Positions 19,253 to 32,157 of a stretch of 64,000 nt of DNA are shown here, piece after piece (within the stretch, counting starts at the first letter, position 1; each line of letters starts with the position of its first letter). The stretch lies in contig BJKQ01000001.1 in the NCBI GenBank assembly GCA_006538405.1, forward strand, positions 2,294,001 to 2,358,000, read 5' to 3'. The position numbers were made by a program, and so were the translations under genes. The DNA is from Hansfordia pulvinata. Lineage: Eukaryota; Ascomycota; Sordariomycetes; Xylariales. The notes below the pieces were generated by a model. That model saw only the letters and a program-made list of their open reading frames with translations, had not been told where the DNA came from and did not search any database.

Positions 19253-22200
19253 TCACGAGCGACCCGACCTCGATGAGGACGGACTGGGCCGGCGTGAGTC
19301 ATTCACGACTTCGGCCGAGGCACCGAGCAAGTCGACATCCTGATCGAGATCAACTCGACTGATGTTGTGCTGATTTACCGACCCGAAGCTCATTGGCCGC
19401 TCTTCGCCACTTGCGTGGCTGATCGTCATGGACGGCAGTCGGTTGAAGTCCTCGGTGACCGCAAATGAAGAGCCAGAGTTTCGCCTCTGCGAGCCACTGC
19501 GGTCGAAGGGAAGCCGCGCGGTTGACTCGGAGGGGTGCGGCTCCGATCCGATCTGGGTCTGGGAGCCCGATGCTTCAGAGTGTGTCGCGAGGCCGGCAAA
19601 CGCACCACTCAAGCGTTGTCCGGAAGAATTGCGCTTCGAGCTCTTCCGCGGCACCTCGGGCACCTCCATATCGGCGTCGATCAACTCCTGGACGCCTCTG
19701 TTCGACGGTTGCCGGCTTACCTTGGAGGGCGCCCTGCTCGGCACTCTGAAACTCTCTCCGGCATCCAGGTCCGGCAACAAAGGCGGGTCTTTCGAGACCC
19801 TGGGCGCTTCTTCCTCGCTTGAGCTTCTCTCGCTTGCACTCTCGCTCGACCTTCTTTCGTTTTCTCCTCGGGCTCGCCGGCGGCATCCAGCAGGTCTCCG
19901 CCCGCACTGCCCCGGGAGCTGCGACGCGGCGGTGGGTTCTTGGGGGCATCGTCTTCATCGTCGCTTTCTATGGGGCCGTTTCGCAGAACGCCCATGGCCA
20001 CCGGGATGCCTTCAGGGGGTGAGTCCTCGGCGGGCTCGCCGCCTCTGGCCCGCATCGCCGGAGGCATGCGCGCGCTCCTGACAACTTCGAAGCCTTTGCC
20101 CTTGTCTTTCGTCTTGCCGCTGAAGAGACCCTTGACCCAACCAGTGGCCGTAGTCAAGGGGCTGGTGGGGTCTGCAGGACCTGTACCCAATCTGCGCCCC
20201 GGCCCATCCGAGTTCAGGGCCGGACCGCGAACCCCGTAGTAGAAATCGACTTCACGCGTCGAGTAGTCGGCTCTCGGGGCAAAGACAGGCGCGTATGATG
20301 TTGGTCCGGGCGGCGATCTGTCAGGGTCGCCATCAACTGGTTGACTTCCTCTGCGAACGCCAAGATCAATGCTGGTCAGCGACTGGTTGGCGCCTGCGCG
20401 AGGCGGGCTTGTTCCCATGTCTTCATTGGTACCGTGACGAGCCCGAGGTGGACGATAGTAAGGGTCTGCGCTCTGTTGTGGCCGAGTAGCCTGACCCGGC
20501 GCAGGGTAGGAGAAGGTGCTGTTTTCTCCCGGGGTAGTCGGCGTTAGAATAGTGCCCGCATCCACACTTCGACCGTCCAGCACGCTGGAGCTCCTTTGCT
20601 GGTTGGTCATCAGAATCCCCATGCTGCCCGCAGACTCACTGCGGATCCGTCCGTAGCCTCTCTTGCTTGCCGCATCATTATTCAGCATGGCGGCGGTGCT
20701 GATCTGGCTCTGCCGCGACTGCGCACCCCGGCGATCAACGCGCCTCGACAGTTGCCGAGCGCCAAAGATCTTAGACAAGCCGCCTCTGGTCTGTCCGCGA
20801 ACATCATCACCGCCGGCACCGCAGAGTCGTGCGATGACCTCGACGATGGTCGCCAAGGCGTTCAAGAGAAAGGCGAGCAGCATCACACAGGCGTGCAGCA
20901 ACAGTATCACATACCCGACCCAGCCTTTCTGCCCTTCGGAGAGCCCGATACTCGGTGCGAAAGTGACCATCATGATTGAGGTGATGAAACGGACGATGGC
21001 AAAGCCGATGTGGTAGGCGTTCATGGAGGTGGGCGTGTGGAAAGGGCGGAAAGAGAACAAAGTCAGCATCTGGATGACCTCGCAGACAGCCAAGATTACA
21101 GCCTGGGCTACTCCGGAGGGCTGAATCCCGCCAATTGCAATGCCTCGCAAAACGGTCAGAATGATAGGCACAATCGTGAAGGCGGCGGCTTCGTCGGAGT
21201 AGGTGTTGTACAACGGCCCGTACATCAAGACAGTCGGCAGGTCGTCAAAGAGATGGGACCTCGGACGAATTGTGGCAACCAGATAGATCATCCACGCCCC
21301 GAAGCCGACGATCGCAGCAATCGTAATAGTGGCCAGTGCCACCAGGGGTCCGGTGTAGGGAGACTGGTGGCCGGACAGAACCAGCTGGAAAGTAGAGAGA
21401 GCAACGATCGGCAGCAGGAAGAAGTTGAGCACAACTCGAATCACACAGCCGATAGTGAAGGGTATCTCTTTGGACCGCAAGTCTTCGTCTGCCGAGTTGC
21501 TGATGAGACTCATCGCCAGGCGCATCACGTAGGCGAGAACAACGGCGCCGAGGACCGCGCCAAGGATCACCAAGAGCCAGATCATCATGCCAGCCCAGAT
21601 ATCATTGCCATCGGCCATGCCGGCCAGGCTGGCGACCTTGTCGAGGCCATATGTGCCATTGGCGACATAAATCCCATCCACTATGCTTTCATAGGGTGGC
21701 TCGGAGGATACAAAGTTTCGATCGAAAATGAGAGCCGACCAGGATGCTTGACTGACAACTGGCTGGTAGAACCCAGGGTAAGCCAGGTTGAGCCCGCCAG
21801 TCAATACAACAAACTGTAGATACTGAAGGCAGTCGCCAAAGCCTGGCGTGACTAGGCGCAGCAGGTCGGGATCCCGGCCGTAGTTGGAGGTCCAGTGGAA
21901 TAGGTTGGTGGTGCCCCATGGGCTCAAGGTAGCTGCGAAGATTGTTGCGAAGCCTACAGTCAATAGGATGAAGAGAGGCAGGAATTTCAAAGACCACGCA
22001 GAGTCTGCCAGAGTCGGCGTCACGGTGGCCGAAACGCATCCAATCGGGGTGCTTTGCTCATCGCCGCGCCATATGATCATGGTGGGGTTGAAAGCCGAGA
22101 ATGTATAAGGGGCGCCGAAATCGTGGGAAAGGTTGAAGGACGGGTAGCCGGCGGGGAAATCACTGCGGCACGAGGTTTGTTAGTTGCTATGGCCCGAGGA

Positions 22201-22768
22201 ATCTCGAAGCTGCGGACAGGCTCCGTCGGAGTGAAATCCGTCAAGCGGCGGAAGACGAAGTGACGTACACAGGGGTCTTGTTGAAGACAGGGCCGAGGGG
22301 ACATTCAAAGGGGCCTAGAAGGCTGTCGCAGAAGTTGGCATAGTCCGTCATGGGCTGGTAAGTCATAGACATGACCTCTCTGTAGAGAGTGGTCACATGG
22401 CGCGCCTGTCCAGCAGCGGGGTCGGGCGAGTTGACAATCTTGCCATCGAGGACACTATTATTCTGGCCCCATTCGGGGCTGTCGGGCGGCGGCAAGACAG
22501 CGTCACCGACGCGACCGGTGACATTGCCCCAGGCAGTGACGAGCAAGTTGTATGATGGGTCCGTAACGTCGAAAACGGCTTCGACATGTACGGGGTACCA
22601 CTGAAGCTGGTCCTTGGGGTAGCTGCTGGCCATGCAGTTCTCGAAGGGGATCTGGACGGCGAAGACGGGGCAGGTAAGGAAACAGAGGCCGGCGAGCAGG
22701 AGAACCGAAAAGGCCGGCAGTTGGGGGGACGTTGACGGCACATGAGGGGCGAGACGAAGGGGAGCCGA

Positions 22769-22808
<40 letters not shown>

Positions 22809-22942
22809 TCAAGGTCGGAATGAGAGGTCATGACGACCGCGCCAGATGTAGTAACGTCATGGCTACCAGGCTCAGATCCGGGGGGTTGTCTGGCGACGGG
22901 AGGAAAGACTGCGCTCGTATGCCGGCGGGCGGAAGCTTGCAT
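19253..22942 (-). CDS. TRP-like membrane protein with ML-like lumenal domain (fungal FLC/SPRAY/Pkd2 superfamily), with an apparent one-base frameshift
   Basis: Relatives are calcium- or lipid-linked channel-like proteins of the ER, vacuole and plasma membrane. Exons on the minus strand are 22942-22269 and 22162-19253, with intron GTACGT...GCAG. A second possible start is the ATG at 22831. A signal segment (LPAFSVLLLAGLCFLTCPVFA) precedes a lumenal ML-like domain beginning VQIPFENCMASSYPKDQLQW. About eight or nine membrane helices follow in the first half of exon 2, then a long Ser/Pro/Arg-rich cytosolic tail. Near 19860-19863 the frame slips by one base; a fifth A in the AAAA of the coding strand (T run on +) joins EPEEK to NERRSSESASERSSSEEEAP and the tail PDLDAGESFRVPSRAPSK, giving about 1194 aa. 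The N-terminal region has an Ala-Pro repeat coded by a GGGCGC array. Confidence 0.83.
22770..22808. repeat. GGGCGC hexamer array (Ala-Pro repeat in the TRP-like protein)
   Basis: About six tandem hexamers lie in frame upstream of the signal segment, coding an APAPAP stretch. If translation starts at 22831 the repeat is directly N-terminal. Confidence 0.8.
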
Positions 22943-25275
22943 GGTCGCCGGGGCGGCGCAGGGGTGGTGAGGGCGTCGATCGTGGCTTCGGGCTTTCGAC
23001 GGAGGGGCAGCGGAAGACTCGTGTGGCGGGCAAGACAAGGAGCGAAGTCCTAGGTCCACATGTTTGGCGGGCGTGAGGCGTCGTCGCAAGACGAGACGAG
23101 GGAAGAAGACGGGAAGCGAGCGAGGGCCGGGTCGAGCTGGGCTGCGCCGACAGGTTGAGGTTGAGGTTGGTAAGCGGCCTGGGGCTAGCGAACGAGTGTG
23201 AGGCAGGCGGGCAGCCGGCTGGTGAGGTTGCGTTGTGGGAGGATGGCGGTTGGGTTGGCACCGGGCTGGGCGGGAGGACGCGAGTCAGCAACAAAGCGGC
23301 TTGTCCAAGTCGTGCCAGTCCGACTGGTCGATCGACAGGGCAGCGACTTGTGGGCGTGGGATGGCGGGCGTTGGCTGGCTGCCTGTCTGGTGCCTGTGAG
23401 TCGTGGCGAGCAGAGGGTGGTTTATTGGCAGGGTGGGTTAATTAGGCTGAGACGGAACTCAGTAGTAAAAACGATGGGCAGCAGCCGGGGATAGATGGGC
23501 GCAATCGTGGGTGGACGGGCGGGCGGTGGGGAGGCAAAGGGGGAGAAAACCAGGCGGCGCTATGGACACGGGCAGAACGACGACGAGGGCGGAAAAGAAA
23601 GCGACTGGCCCGGCCCGGAGGTTGGTGAGCGCTCGAGCGAGCAGACGGCGGCAGTGGTTGCACGGTTGAGTTGGCGATTGAGGCTGTGCACATCGCGCGT
23701 CTAGAAACTCCTCCAGGTCGGTACCCTTGCGTACATCGAACCTTCTGTGCTTCGCTTCTGCTCAAGGTGCATGCGGTACGAGTACATTGTTCTGGCCGCG
23801 CCCCCGGCACTCGGCCCAGGTATCTTCATCGGCGTTCTACGAAGCCCGCAGTATCGTATCGACTGGACATTACCTCAGTACCTCGAGATGACTCCATCCA
23901 TCCATAATGCGGTGGACGGAACGCGCCCCGAGCGACGGGACTGGTCAGCAACACTTTGGAAGTCCATAAGTGCCATGCTCTCATCCATCGATGTCACTGT
24001 GCTGGTGCAGACGAGTAATGAGAGTAATGTTTGCAGCGGTTCCGTGAGGCAGCCACGATGGATCGGTTCCATTCGGTTTCCATACGGCTTCTATTGAAGG
24101 TACATGTAATGAGCAAAGGCATTGCAAGCATTGCAGGCAGCAGGTACGTACTTAAGCTAGGTAGGCACTTGCGTCCGGTCATCACCCATAGGCTCGGCAG
24201 TGTATTCACAGGTACTCGTACTTGCAGACGGGTACCGGAAATGCCCATGGGGTCGTACGGTAGGAATCATGGACAGACAGTCCCATCTTCGAGAGTACCT
24301 ACGAGTACATTTAAGGTAGTGAAGCCAGGGCTGATGAGTTGGGCCGCCAAGCTGAACTGCGATCCGGGCAGAATCCATGGATCCCACTTATGTACAAGGA
24401 GACAATAAGAGGACATGAACGAGCACTCCGGCAATCATTCTTTACCCTTGTTTTTCTAGTCGTGGATACGGTACGGTATGGAAAATATGCGACAGCCATA
24501 AGAGTCAGAGATCTCGTACCTCATCAAAGCACTCACTGATCAGGCGCGCAGGGTCCTTCCAATATGGACTACATGTACTCGTACCTGTTAGCCCGGGGCA
24601 GGATATAAGGAGACCCGGTTGCGCGGCCGCAGATTTCAGGGGTCTCTTCGTGTTGCCCGAGAGCCAAGACGAGCTACCGATGGTTCAGGTATGACGTGAG
24701 GCAGGGCACTTCAGCGGCAGGTGCCATTTCTGGAAGAGCGGGTACCTACCTTTTCTCGTCCACGAGAATTCGTGGGCACCTTTATCAAGAATACGAGTGC
24801 CGGTTAGGTACTGTGCAGAGGCAGATGTACTTGATTGAATGACCGTTTCCTGAGTGACAATGCGACTGTGCGTTCATGTTGACAGTGTGCGAGTATTCTT
24901 TGAAGCCGCTAAGTCGGCTTCTTCTCCTCCTCATTTTTTCTCTTCTTCAAATTTCTGCTTCGAATTCCTGCTTCAAAGCAGCTCATCGTAATCCTTTCAA
25001 GAACCCGCCCTGTGATCGTGAGCACTTGCGCAAACTACGATACGAGTATGGGGACCATGATCGGCCGGGGGCCGCCAGACTTATACCGCAATAGCCCGGG
25101 TGGGCCGGCCCTTCTAGCCAGGCAGATACGGATAGATGGAAGAAAGGGGCCGGCGATACGAACTGCCAGAATGCCAAGACCCGCGCGCACGCCTACTACG
25201 AGTACAGACGGATTCCGGAGTTCTCGGTAGTATTCGCAGAATCAACGTCGTTGCCTAGTAACAAAAAGGGGGGCC

Positions 25276-25309
<34 letters not shown>

Positions 25310-27575
25310 AAATGCCTGGTTTGATGAGGCCTCATGGGGAGCTCTTCAGGAGAGCACCGACGGCAGCGCTCTCTGCCCATCCCGCCAGCGTGCCGGCTGA
25401 AGAGCGATGTTACCCCAACACAGGTTTATTATACTGCTCCCAGGCGCCAATCGCTCCGGCCAAGTGACGATGTCTCGTACATCCGTCGGTGCCGGGACCC
25501 AAGCAGCCAGTCATTCACGAGCAGGCCCAGTCCGGATGCGTCGCATACGATAGTAATAAGGGCATGCCATACTCGTCCATCCCGTGAACTGGTGGGCATT
25601 GTGGCATGGCCAGCAAAACCTGTCAGACCCCGGCGGCGGCCCGCGCTCAACCGTCAACTTTGACATGTTCATCTTGGGACTCCACATCCGGGTTCGACTC
25701 TCGTACGAGTAGGTAGGCTGACAGTGTGACAGTCTAGTTAGTTGCCATCTGAGCACCTACGAGTAGTTACGGCAGCGTCCCTCGCACAGGAGTCGTCGGC
25801 GGAGGTGCAAGATCCCTCCCCGAAACAGCTCGGCCCAGAATCGCGATTCGCGCCGTTTTGCCCCCGTCTGCCTGCGCGACACACGCGGCCTCCGTCTTCC
25901 GATTCGCCATGTTTCTCCTCGCGGCGCTGAGACGCCACTCTTTGTCGCACGCCAGCTCTGGCGAGGCAGCTGAAGGAGGAGAGGAGAGGAGAGGGGTCTT
26001 CCAGAGGAAGCCGGGAGGAAGTCACCACAGCTTTGCCCAGCGGGTGTGCTCCAACATTTGACAACCTTCAGCCGCCCCCCCCCCAGCGGGATGCCGCACA
26101 GGTAGATCTCGATAGAAGGCAGGAGATCAGAAACCGGATCCTGGGGAATTTTTCACAGAATCTGCCGCCTGGTGGGCAAAGGAAAGCTCCTTCGCCCGCA
26201 CTTTTCTCTGGTTTGCTCCAGCGCCGGTTCGTCCCGGGCAAGTTGGGGAAAGTCTCCCCAGTGTTGGTAGCCGACGCGCGGCGGTGGCGCAGTCGCAGTC
26301 GTAGTTGCAGTCGTGGCCGCTGCCCTGCTTCCAGACCCGCCCCAGCTCGCTCCCTGGAGGGCATACGGAGTAAGCCGTCAGCGGCAGCTGGTGAGCCTGC
26401 ATGCTGTCTTTGGTATGGACCCGCTGGCGGTGTGAATGCCTCTGCCGCCTCTATGAGGCCCTCGGCAGGAATACGTCAATGCGGCGCCGCCTTACACATC
26501 GCCTCCAGGCCCTACTTAGACAGGGGCGGGTGTGCCCGGCGCGAGTGGCAGAGACAAGCATCCGTAGGCGCGCGCTTCGAGGCTCTCACGCGAGGTGATC
26601 CGGCAACAGAGCAGTGTCTGAGATGTCGTCAAACGACAGGTCGTGCCCCCCCGCTCCATCTGCCAGGCCACTCACGGCGTGACTTCTTACAGCGCTGGTA
26701 TCGGTTGGCCACATCAGCTTACTCACGATTCCGCTCGAGATGACACTTTGGCAATGTCCGACCGAGCGCCCCGCAAAGCTGAGCTCTTGCGGCATGAGTC
26801 TGGTGAACATACCACCCAGTCTCGTGTTCGTTAGTCTTCAACCAACGCCAGCTTCCCAGATAGCAAAGAGATCGGTCGACTACAGACCCTAGCGCCGCCC
26901 CTGTCTGTAGCTGAGCTGGCAGCGACACGATGGGCAAGCACACAGCGCAAGCCAGCACTACCCACCCAGGGAGCAGCAGGGACGTCCTCCCCTAGCCAGA
27001 CCAGAGGTACATTGGAGATGATTTGTCACGAAATGGTACCCCTGACCTGCGTTTGTGCTGGCGTGTGTTCATACGCGCCGGGCGGGTTGTAGGTGAGGGG
27101 AAGGCGGTCGCCGCATTGTGGGAGAGGGTGGCGAGCCTTGGGCCAGTCCACGAGCAATGGCTGCGTTGAAACACTCGGGTCCCCCATCATACTGGCAGTT
27201 ATGAGCTTCCAATTAGGCTCCCTTCTCTAGACAACATGAAGACGTAACAAAGGGTCAAAAATTGATATCAATTGTCTGTTGGACGGCATCACAGCAATAC
27301 GATTTCTTGGCGGCAGCCCGGGCAGATAACAACGCTTGGTTGGGTATATTTTGTCTATTTAGCACGCTGTTCGGTGCACACTGATAGGTACAAGATATTA
27401 AGCTCGGCGTATAGACATAACAAATTACACTTGCGCACGCCGCGAGCGCAAGGTTGACAGCGATAGAACGCTTTTCTAATTTACACGGCCCGCTGTCCCG
27501 TTGTCTGGGCGAGCCAACACGATGCTAGAGATGTAGGAAAGTGGCAGCGGTAGTGTAGTCAATAGATTGGTCGAA
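22943..27575. other. 4.6 kb gene-free interval
   Basis: No conserved coding sequence found on either strand; frames up to 236 aa (26033-26743) lack recognisable content. The part 23770-25770 carries many TACGAGTA/TACTCGTA octamers (for example 23777, 24213, 24300, 24576, 25041, 25197, 25704, 25758). It includes a CCAG array at 25277. The left end is the promoter of the TRP-like gene. Confidence 0.55.
25277..25308. repeat. Tandem CCAG tetranucleotide, eight units
   Basis: A perfect 32-bp microsatellite in non-coding DNA. Confidence 0.9.
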
Positions 27576-29557
27576 TCAGTGGCTTTGCTGCTCCATGTGA
27601 GTAGGTAAGTTGTAGCTGGCGTAGTCGGCGTGTACAAAAGCACGGTCGACGATCGGAACACTCTCCAGAACGTAGCTCAGGCTCTCGCTCAGGTCGTGCG
27701 AGTCGCGCAGGGGCGTCGAGGCGTCGAGGATAATGTCAACCTCGACGTTGAGTTTATCTCCCACATGGTAAGCCTGCAGGCCTTGAATCTGGCGGATGCC
27801 CCGCGCAAAACGCATGGTCAAGTACAGAAGCACATTGCGCTGGTCTGCTGTCGCCGAGAACCCAGATAGGTTTTTGATGTGTTCGAGCGATGTCTGCGAC
27901 CAGTTGTATATGACGACCAAGGACAGGAGCAGCCCCCCGAGCGCATCCAGCCACCAGATGCGCGCGTAGAAACCCACTGCACCAGGAATCGGGATCAGTA
28001 TCATCCTGTATGGTCACTGTCATGTGGGGTAACTCACCGATGGGAAACAGGATCGAACCAGTGTTGAATATCACGTCTGTCATGGCGTCGGCAGCCCTGT
28101 CGGTACATTAGCAGCTTGGTTTGGCAATGAGGCAGTCTTGGGGAGGGGGGGGGGGGGGGGGGGGCAGGGCATACAGAGCTTGTACGCCCGAGTTCTTCAC
28201 CAGTCGGCACCACAGCCAGCATAATCCCTTGATAACCACGGTTCCGACCATGACGGCAATGGCAGGGATTCCCCTATGCGCTGTTAGCTGCCATCGCGCA
28301 TGCAGAGAGGTCTCGATGTATGTGCCAAGGGGGCACTTACAGTTGGATGACCTCGTGGTCTGAAGAGGCCAGGCGTTGTCCGGATTCGAGCGCCACCTGC
28401 ACAAAGGACGTAATCATGATGACGGAGAAGACGAGTACGCCCAGGGGTTCGAGCCTCCGTCTGCCCACCGGGTACTTATACTTGCTCTGTTTGGAGATGA
28501 GCCACGTTGTGAGCCAGACGATGACGGTGGACAGGAAATCCAGCACGGCGTCGACCAAGCTGGCCAGTACGGACATGGAGGGAACCGTGGCGACGACTCC
28601 GATCTTGCCTGCCAGCAGCGCCACGTTGGCAACTAGGTTGATGTAGATGGCCAGTGTCACAATGGGATCTCCGCTGTCGACGTCGTCGTCGTCTTCCAGC
28701 CAAGGGATCTCAGGCTTCGGGCTGTTGGTCGCTGCGCCGTAGCCAAGGTCCTCCCCGTCGTCATCGTCGTCGTCGTCGTCATTGTTGAACAGCGGCGTTG
28801 TCTGGAAGGCCCTGTAAATGTCCCTGGGCGTTCTCTTTACCTTCTTGACGGGCGCGCTGCTTGGCGTCACGTCCCCCTCGCCGCTGGGCACCTCGTCGCC
28901 GCCGCCTAGGGCCCCGTAGCTCTGGCGGCGGGAAGTGACAGCCGTCGAAGAGCCGTCCTCGGCGCCCGCGCCGATGCTCCCGGCCAGACCGGACTGCTCC
29001 TCGGCGATCGTGTCGGGGACCTCAATGCCGTGGAAAGAGCTGGGCGGCAGGTCGTTGTACTCGTTGAGCAGGTCGTGGGGCAAGCTGCTGTCGAGCAGGC
29101 GGTCAATGTACAGATACTGCTGGATGAGGTAGTTCGTGCGCTGGTAATAGTGGCGCAGTGGCGCCTTGAGGGCGTGCAGCTGATCGTCGGTCTTCCAGTA
29201 GCGAGCCCAGCGGTAGCGAGGGTTGGAGTTGCCTATCAGGCGCATGGAGCGCATGGGAGGCGCGTTGAGGATCTCGTTCAGGCGGCGCTCGCTGTCGGCG
29301 GAAAGGCGGCGGCCGGCGAGACCCTCGCCGTTGGGATCGACCGCGCCATTCAGGCCCATCTCTTCGTCGTCGACCGCGCTGCCGTGAGAAACTCCGCGCC
29401 ACGCCACACCGTACCTGGAGGCGAGCGAGGTCTGGGAGCGGGTGCACAGCAGGTGGGTGAGGGCGCCAGACTGGCCAAAGGAGCCTCTCGAGCCCCGGCG
29501 CCGGCCGGGCGACGGCGAGCCGTACGTCCAGCCCGCGGTGGCATTTTCCTGAGACAT
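27576..29557 (-). CDS. Cation diffusion facilitator transporter, manganese-type signature
   Basis: CDF proteins export divalent metal ions from the cytosol to organelles or outside by proton antiport. Exons on the minus strand: 29557-28341, 28273-28175, 28096-28038 and 27976-27576 (591 aa, all junctions in frame; donors GTAAGT, GTATGC, GTGAGT; GCTAAC branch in intron 1). The N-terminal 290 residues are cytosolic and low-complexity, including an eight-Asp run. Membrane motifs: SLVDAVLDFLS (D-x3-D in TM2) and AADAMTDVIFN (D-x3-D in TM5). D-x3-D in both sites is the Mn-CDF signature, in contrast to the His-containing sites of Zn-CDFs. The C-terminal cytosolic domain (HVGDKLNVEVDIIL...VERAFVH-like, here VDRAFVH) is the usual CDF dimerisation domain. 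Metal specificity is inferred from motifs. Confidence 0.9.
28145..28164. repeat. Poly-G/poly-C run inside an intron of the CDF gene
   Basis: Twenty G on the + strand (C on the coding strand), preceded by A and four more G, lie in the 78-bp second intron between the GTATGC donor and the branch region. Confidence 0.85.
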
Positions 29558-32157
29558 ATCTTTCTGTTGTGGTGGGTCGCGGAGGCCGTGTGGTTCGGTG
29601 TTTCGCTTCAGGTGAGAACTACCAACCGAGCAGACGGATCCGATCTCCGGTTGCGCGACCGCAAAGCGACGGACCGCTCGCAGGTTTGCTTCGGGCACGG
29701 CCCCACGAAACACGAAATGAGGCCGTCCCAGCGCAATGAGTCCTTAGGCTGGGCACGACCTGTCGCGAATCAAGAAGCAGAGCAGCGCTGCTTGCTGGCC
29801 CGGTGACGAACGGACTGGGTGTGAGCGATTGCTGGGCCGAGAATAGCGACGGTCAAGATGGCGGCCCAGATCCCAGGTCCGGTGATCGCAGGGCGAAGCT
29901 GTTGGCGGAACAAGGTCTGCAGTGGCAATGGCTCGGCTGGGTCCTATTCGTGGCTGACCTGAGCTGCGAGAATTCTCGGAAGACCGAGCGCCCACCCGGA
30001 GCTTGTTTGCGAGTGCAGCTCGGGGTCTGCTCGTCTGTGATGTTCTTGGGTAAGCTGTTGCGAGAAACCGCCAGCTTCAAGTTGGCTGTGCTCTCTGGTT
30101 GAGTCAGGAACCGATATTCACGCTAGGTACGGATGGATACCTGCGTGCAAGCGTCGATTCTACCCTAACCCACGGGCATTGGCTCATTGGATCGCCGTAT
30201 CTCCTTGGTCCCCCCTCCGTTAGGCAGCAGGGACGGTTGTTTCACCGTACCAGGTCCGTGTTCGTTGACTCCGCTTCGCGTTAGGTTCCGTTCCATATCC
30301 GGTCACCCTCATTGCTTGCAATACCTTCAATTTGATGGGATCTCCAATTCTGTTTTTTCGTGGATAGAATGGGTAGTGATCCGAGACTGGAAGACTTCAC
30401 GGCCTTAAGCCTCAAGGTTTTATCACATCACCAGCCAGGCGTCATCACATGTTGGTGCCGCAGTGACGGTGCGTTCGATCTTGTGCGCGAACAAGGGGCT
30501 GATCCCCCCGAGCGCCCGGCTGTCGGTCGGATCTGCATGTTCGGGTTTCGCCCATCATTAATCCATGGAAAATCGAGTGTTTACGGATACCAGATACGGA
30601 ACAAGGACATTCGTGAGAGCACGGAAATAGCTATGTAGCGTAAGGACCTCATCTTGACCCTGCATCTGCGTCTCATAGGCCTCCTGCAATCCGAGCAACG
30701 GAGGGTCCCTTGCACATACTCGTAGGGGGGAAATATAAGGCCCCTGCAGCTGTCCAAGGCCCAGCCGCCTCGTTTTGAGGGCAGGCCCCCATGTCCGGAC
30801 CGATCCGAGTGCGAAGGGCTGCCATCTTTGATACAAACCCCTGGAGGCCACCACGAGTATCTGCAGAATACCAATCACCTGTGAGCCCTGTGCTCTAGAC
30901 CACGATCACAAGTGCCTGCATATATCGTCTAATAAATAGTACTTACGTAGGCACGAGGTTGCTAAGGGCCATCCGTGATGTTCTTCTCGAGCCAGCAACG
31001 CATTGCTGATGCCGTTACTGCGGAATGCTAATAACACGCTAGACGCCGTCTTTGACATGTCCACTGAGTGGTAAGTTAGGTAGGGGAAGGGATACACCAA
31101 CATCGATCCAGCCATCGGCAGCCATCGCTTGACACGCAGCCTCTACTTGGAACCGTCCCCTCGACCCCCGAGAGGAGTCGATTTGTCTGGGCCTCATTTG
31201 AGTCCTAGGAAATACTGCTCATACACGCGTCCGGACTGCCTCCTTGACGAGTAACTAACAAGGCCTCTCGAGTTGACGCGTCGCATAGCTCCACCAGCTG
31301 GAACGCCGATATTGATTGCCTTTCCGCACAGATTTCTTTCGACGTTGCCATGGCTCCTGAGCCACTGTCGTCATGGGGCACGCTATTGGCTACCTCTTTC
31401 GTGCGTGACCCGGACACCGCACGACGCTTCGTTGTTGCGGTCGCGCCATCGTGAGGCTGGCCGTGTAAGAAGGCATGTCGCTTCGAGTGGCTTGACGGCG
31501 GGCCACCACAGTCCACTAGTGTTGTTGCTGTCTGGGTGTTCGGCGCATGGCGCTTCGCCGCGCAACAAAGAGTGGCGTGAGTGACAGACGCGAGCACTCG
31601 AGGTCGTGAGGGTTGGCAACCGTAGCAACCGCACACCGTCACGCACGCGCCTTTCATTGTAGGTATGTTGTGTGGTAGATCAACCCGATCACGCCGACAA
31701 ACTAGTAGCATCAATCACAGCAGACGCTTCTTGAGCTCACTTAGCTATACTACGTAGATTTACGGAGCCCAGTCCCTATATTCTCGCTTCGTCGCTATTC
31801 CAGAACCCTCCGTTCGATGGCACCGATCCCACTGCTCGAGCATCAGATAACGGCCTGCGGCGACTGCAAAGGTGGGAGAGGACTGGAGGGCTGCCCGGCG
31901 GAAATCGCGATGTCGCCGTCTCCTTTCTTTATCGGATCCCTCCAGATCTGCGCAACACCGCTCACTGTGAAGCAGTCCGGGGGGCTGGTGTGGCTTATGA
32001 GGCACGCAACGTGTGCGTGGGTGTGAATGGTTGATCTGCCCTGTCCTTCGTCTTTTCAACATCTTTTCCTTCTCTCCACTGAGCTCAAGGGTCGGTGCAT
32101 TTCATCTTTACCGCAGCTGGTGGTACCCGTGGCTGCGAGAAAGCTAGAAAAAAAAAT
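29558..32157. other. 2.6 kb gene-free interval
   Basis: It holds the promoter of the CDF gene and the 3' flank of ADE8. No coding or RNA feature could be supported on either strand. Confidence 0.5.

Noticed and set aside
25277..25308. CCAG array as a possible CRISPR-like array
   Set aside because: Simple 4-bp microsatellite without spacers, in a eukaryotic genome.
25680..25712. GGTTCGACTC as a tRNA B box
   Set aside because: No A box or cloverleaf at the right distance.
26033..26743. 236-aa plus-strand frame in the 23-27.5 kb gap
   Set aside because: No recognisable motif and Arg/Pro/Ser/Ala composition typical of random GC-rich sequence.
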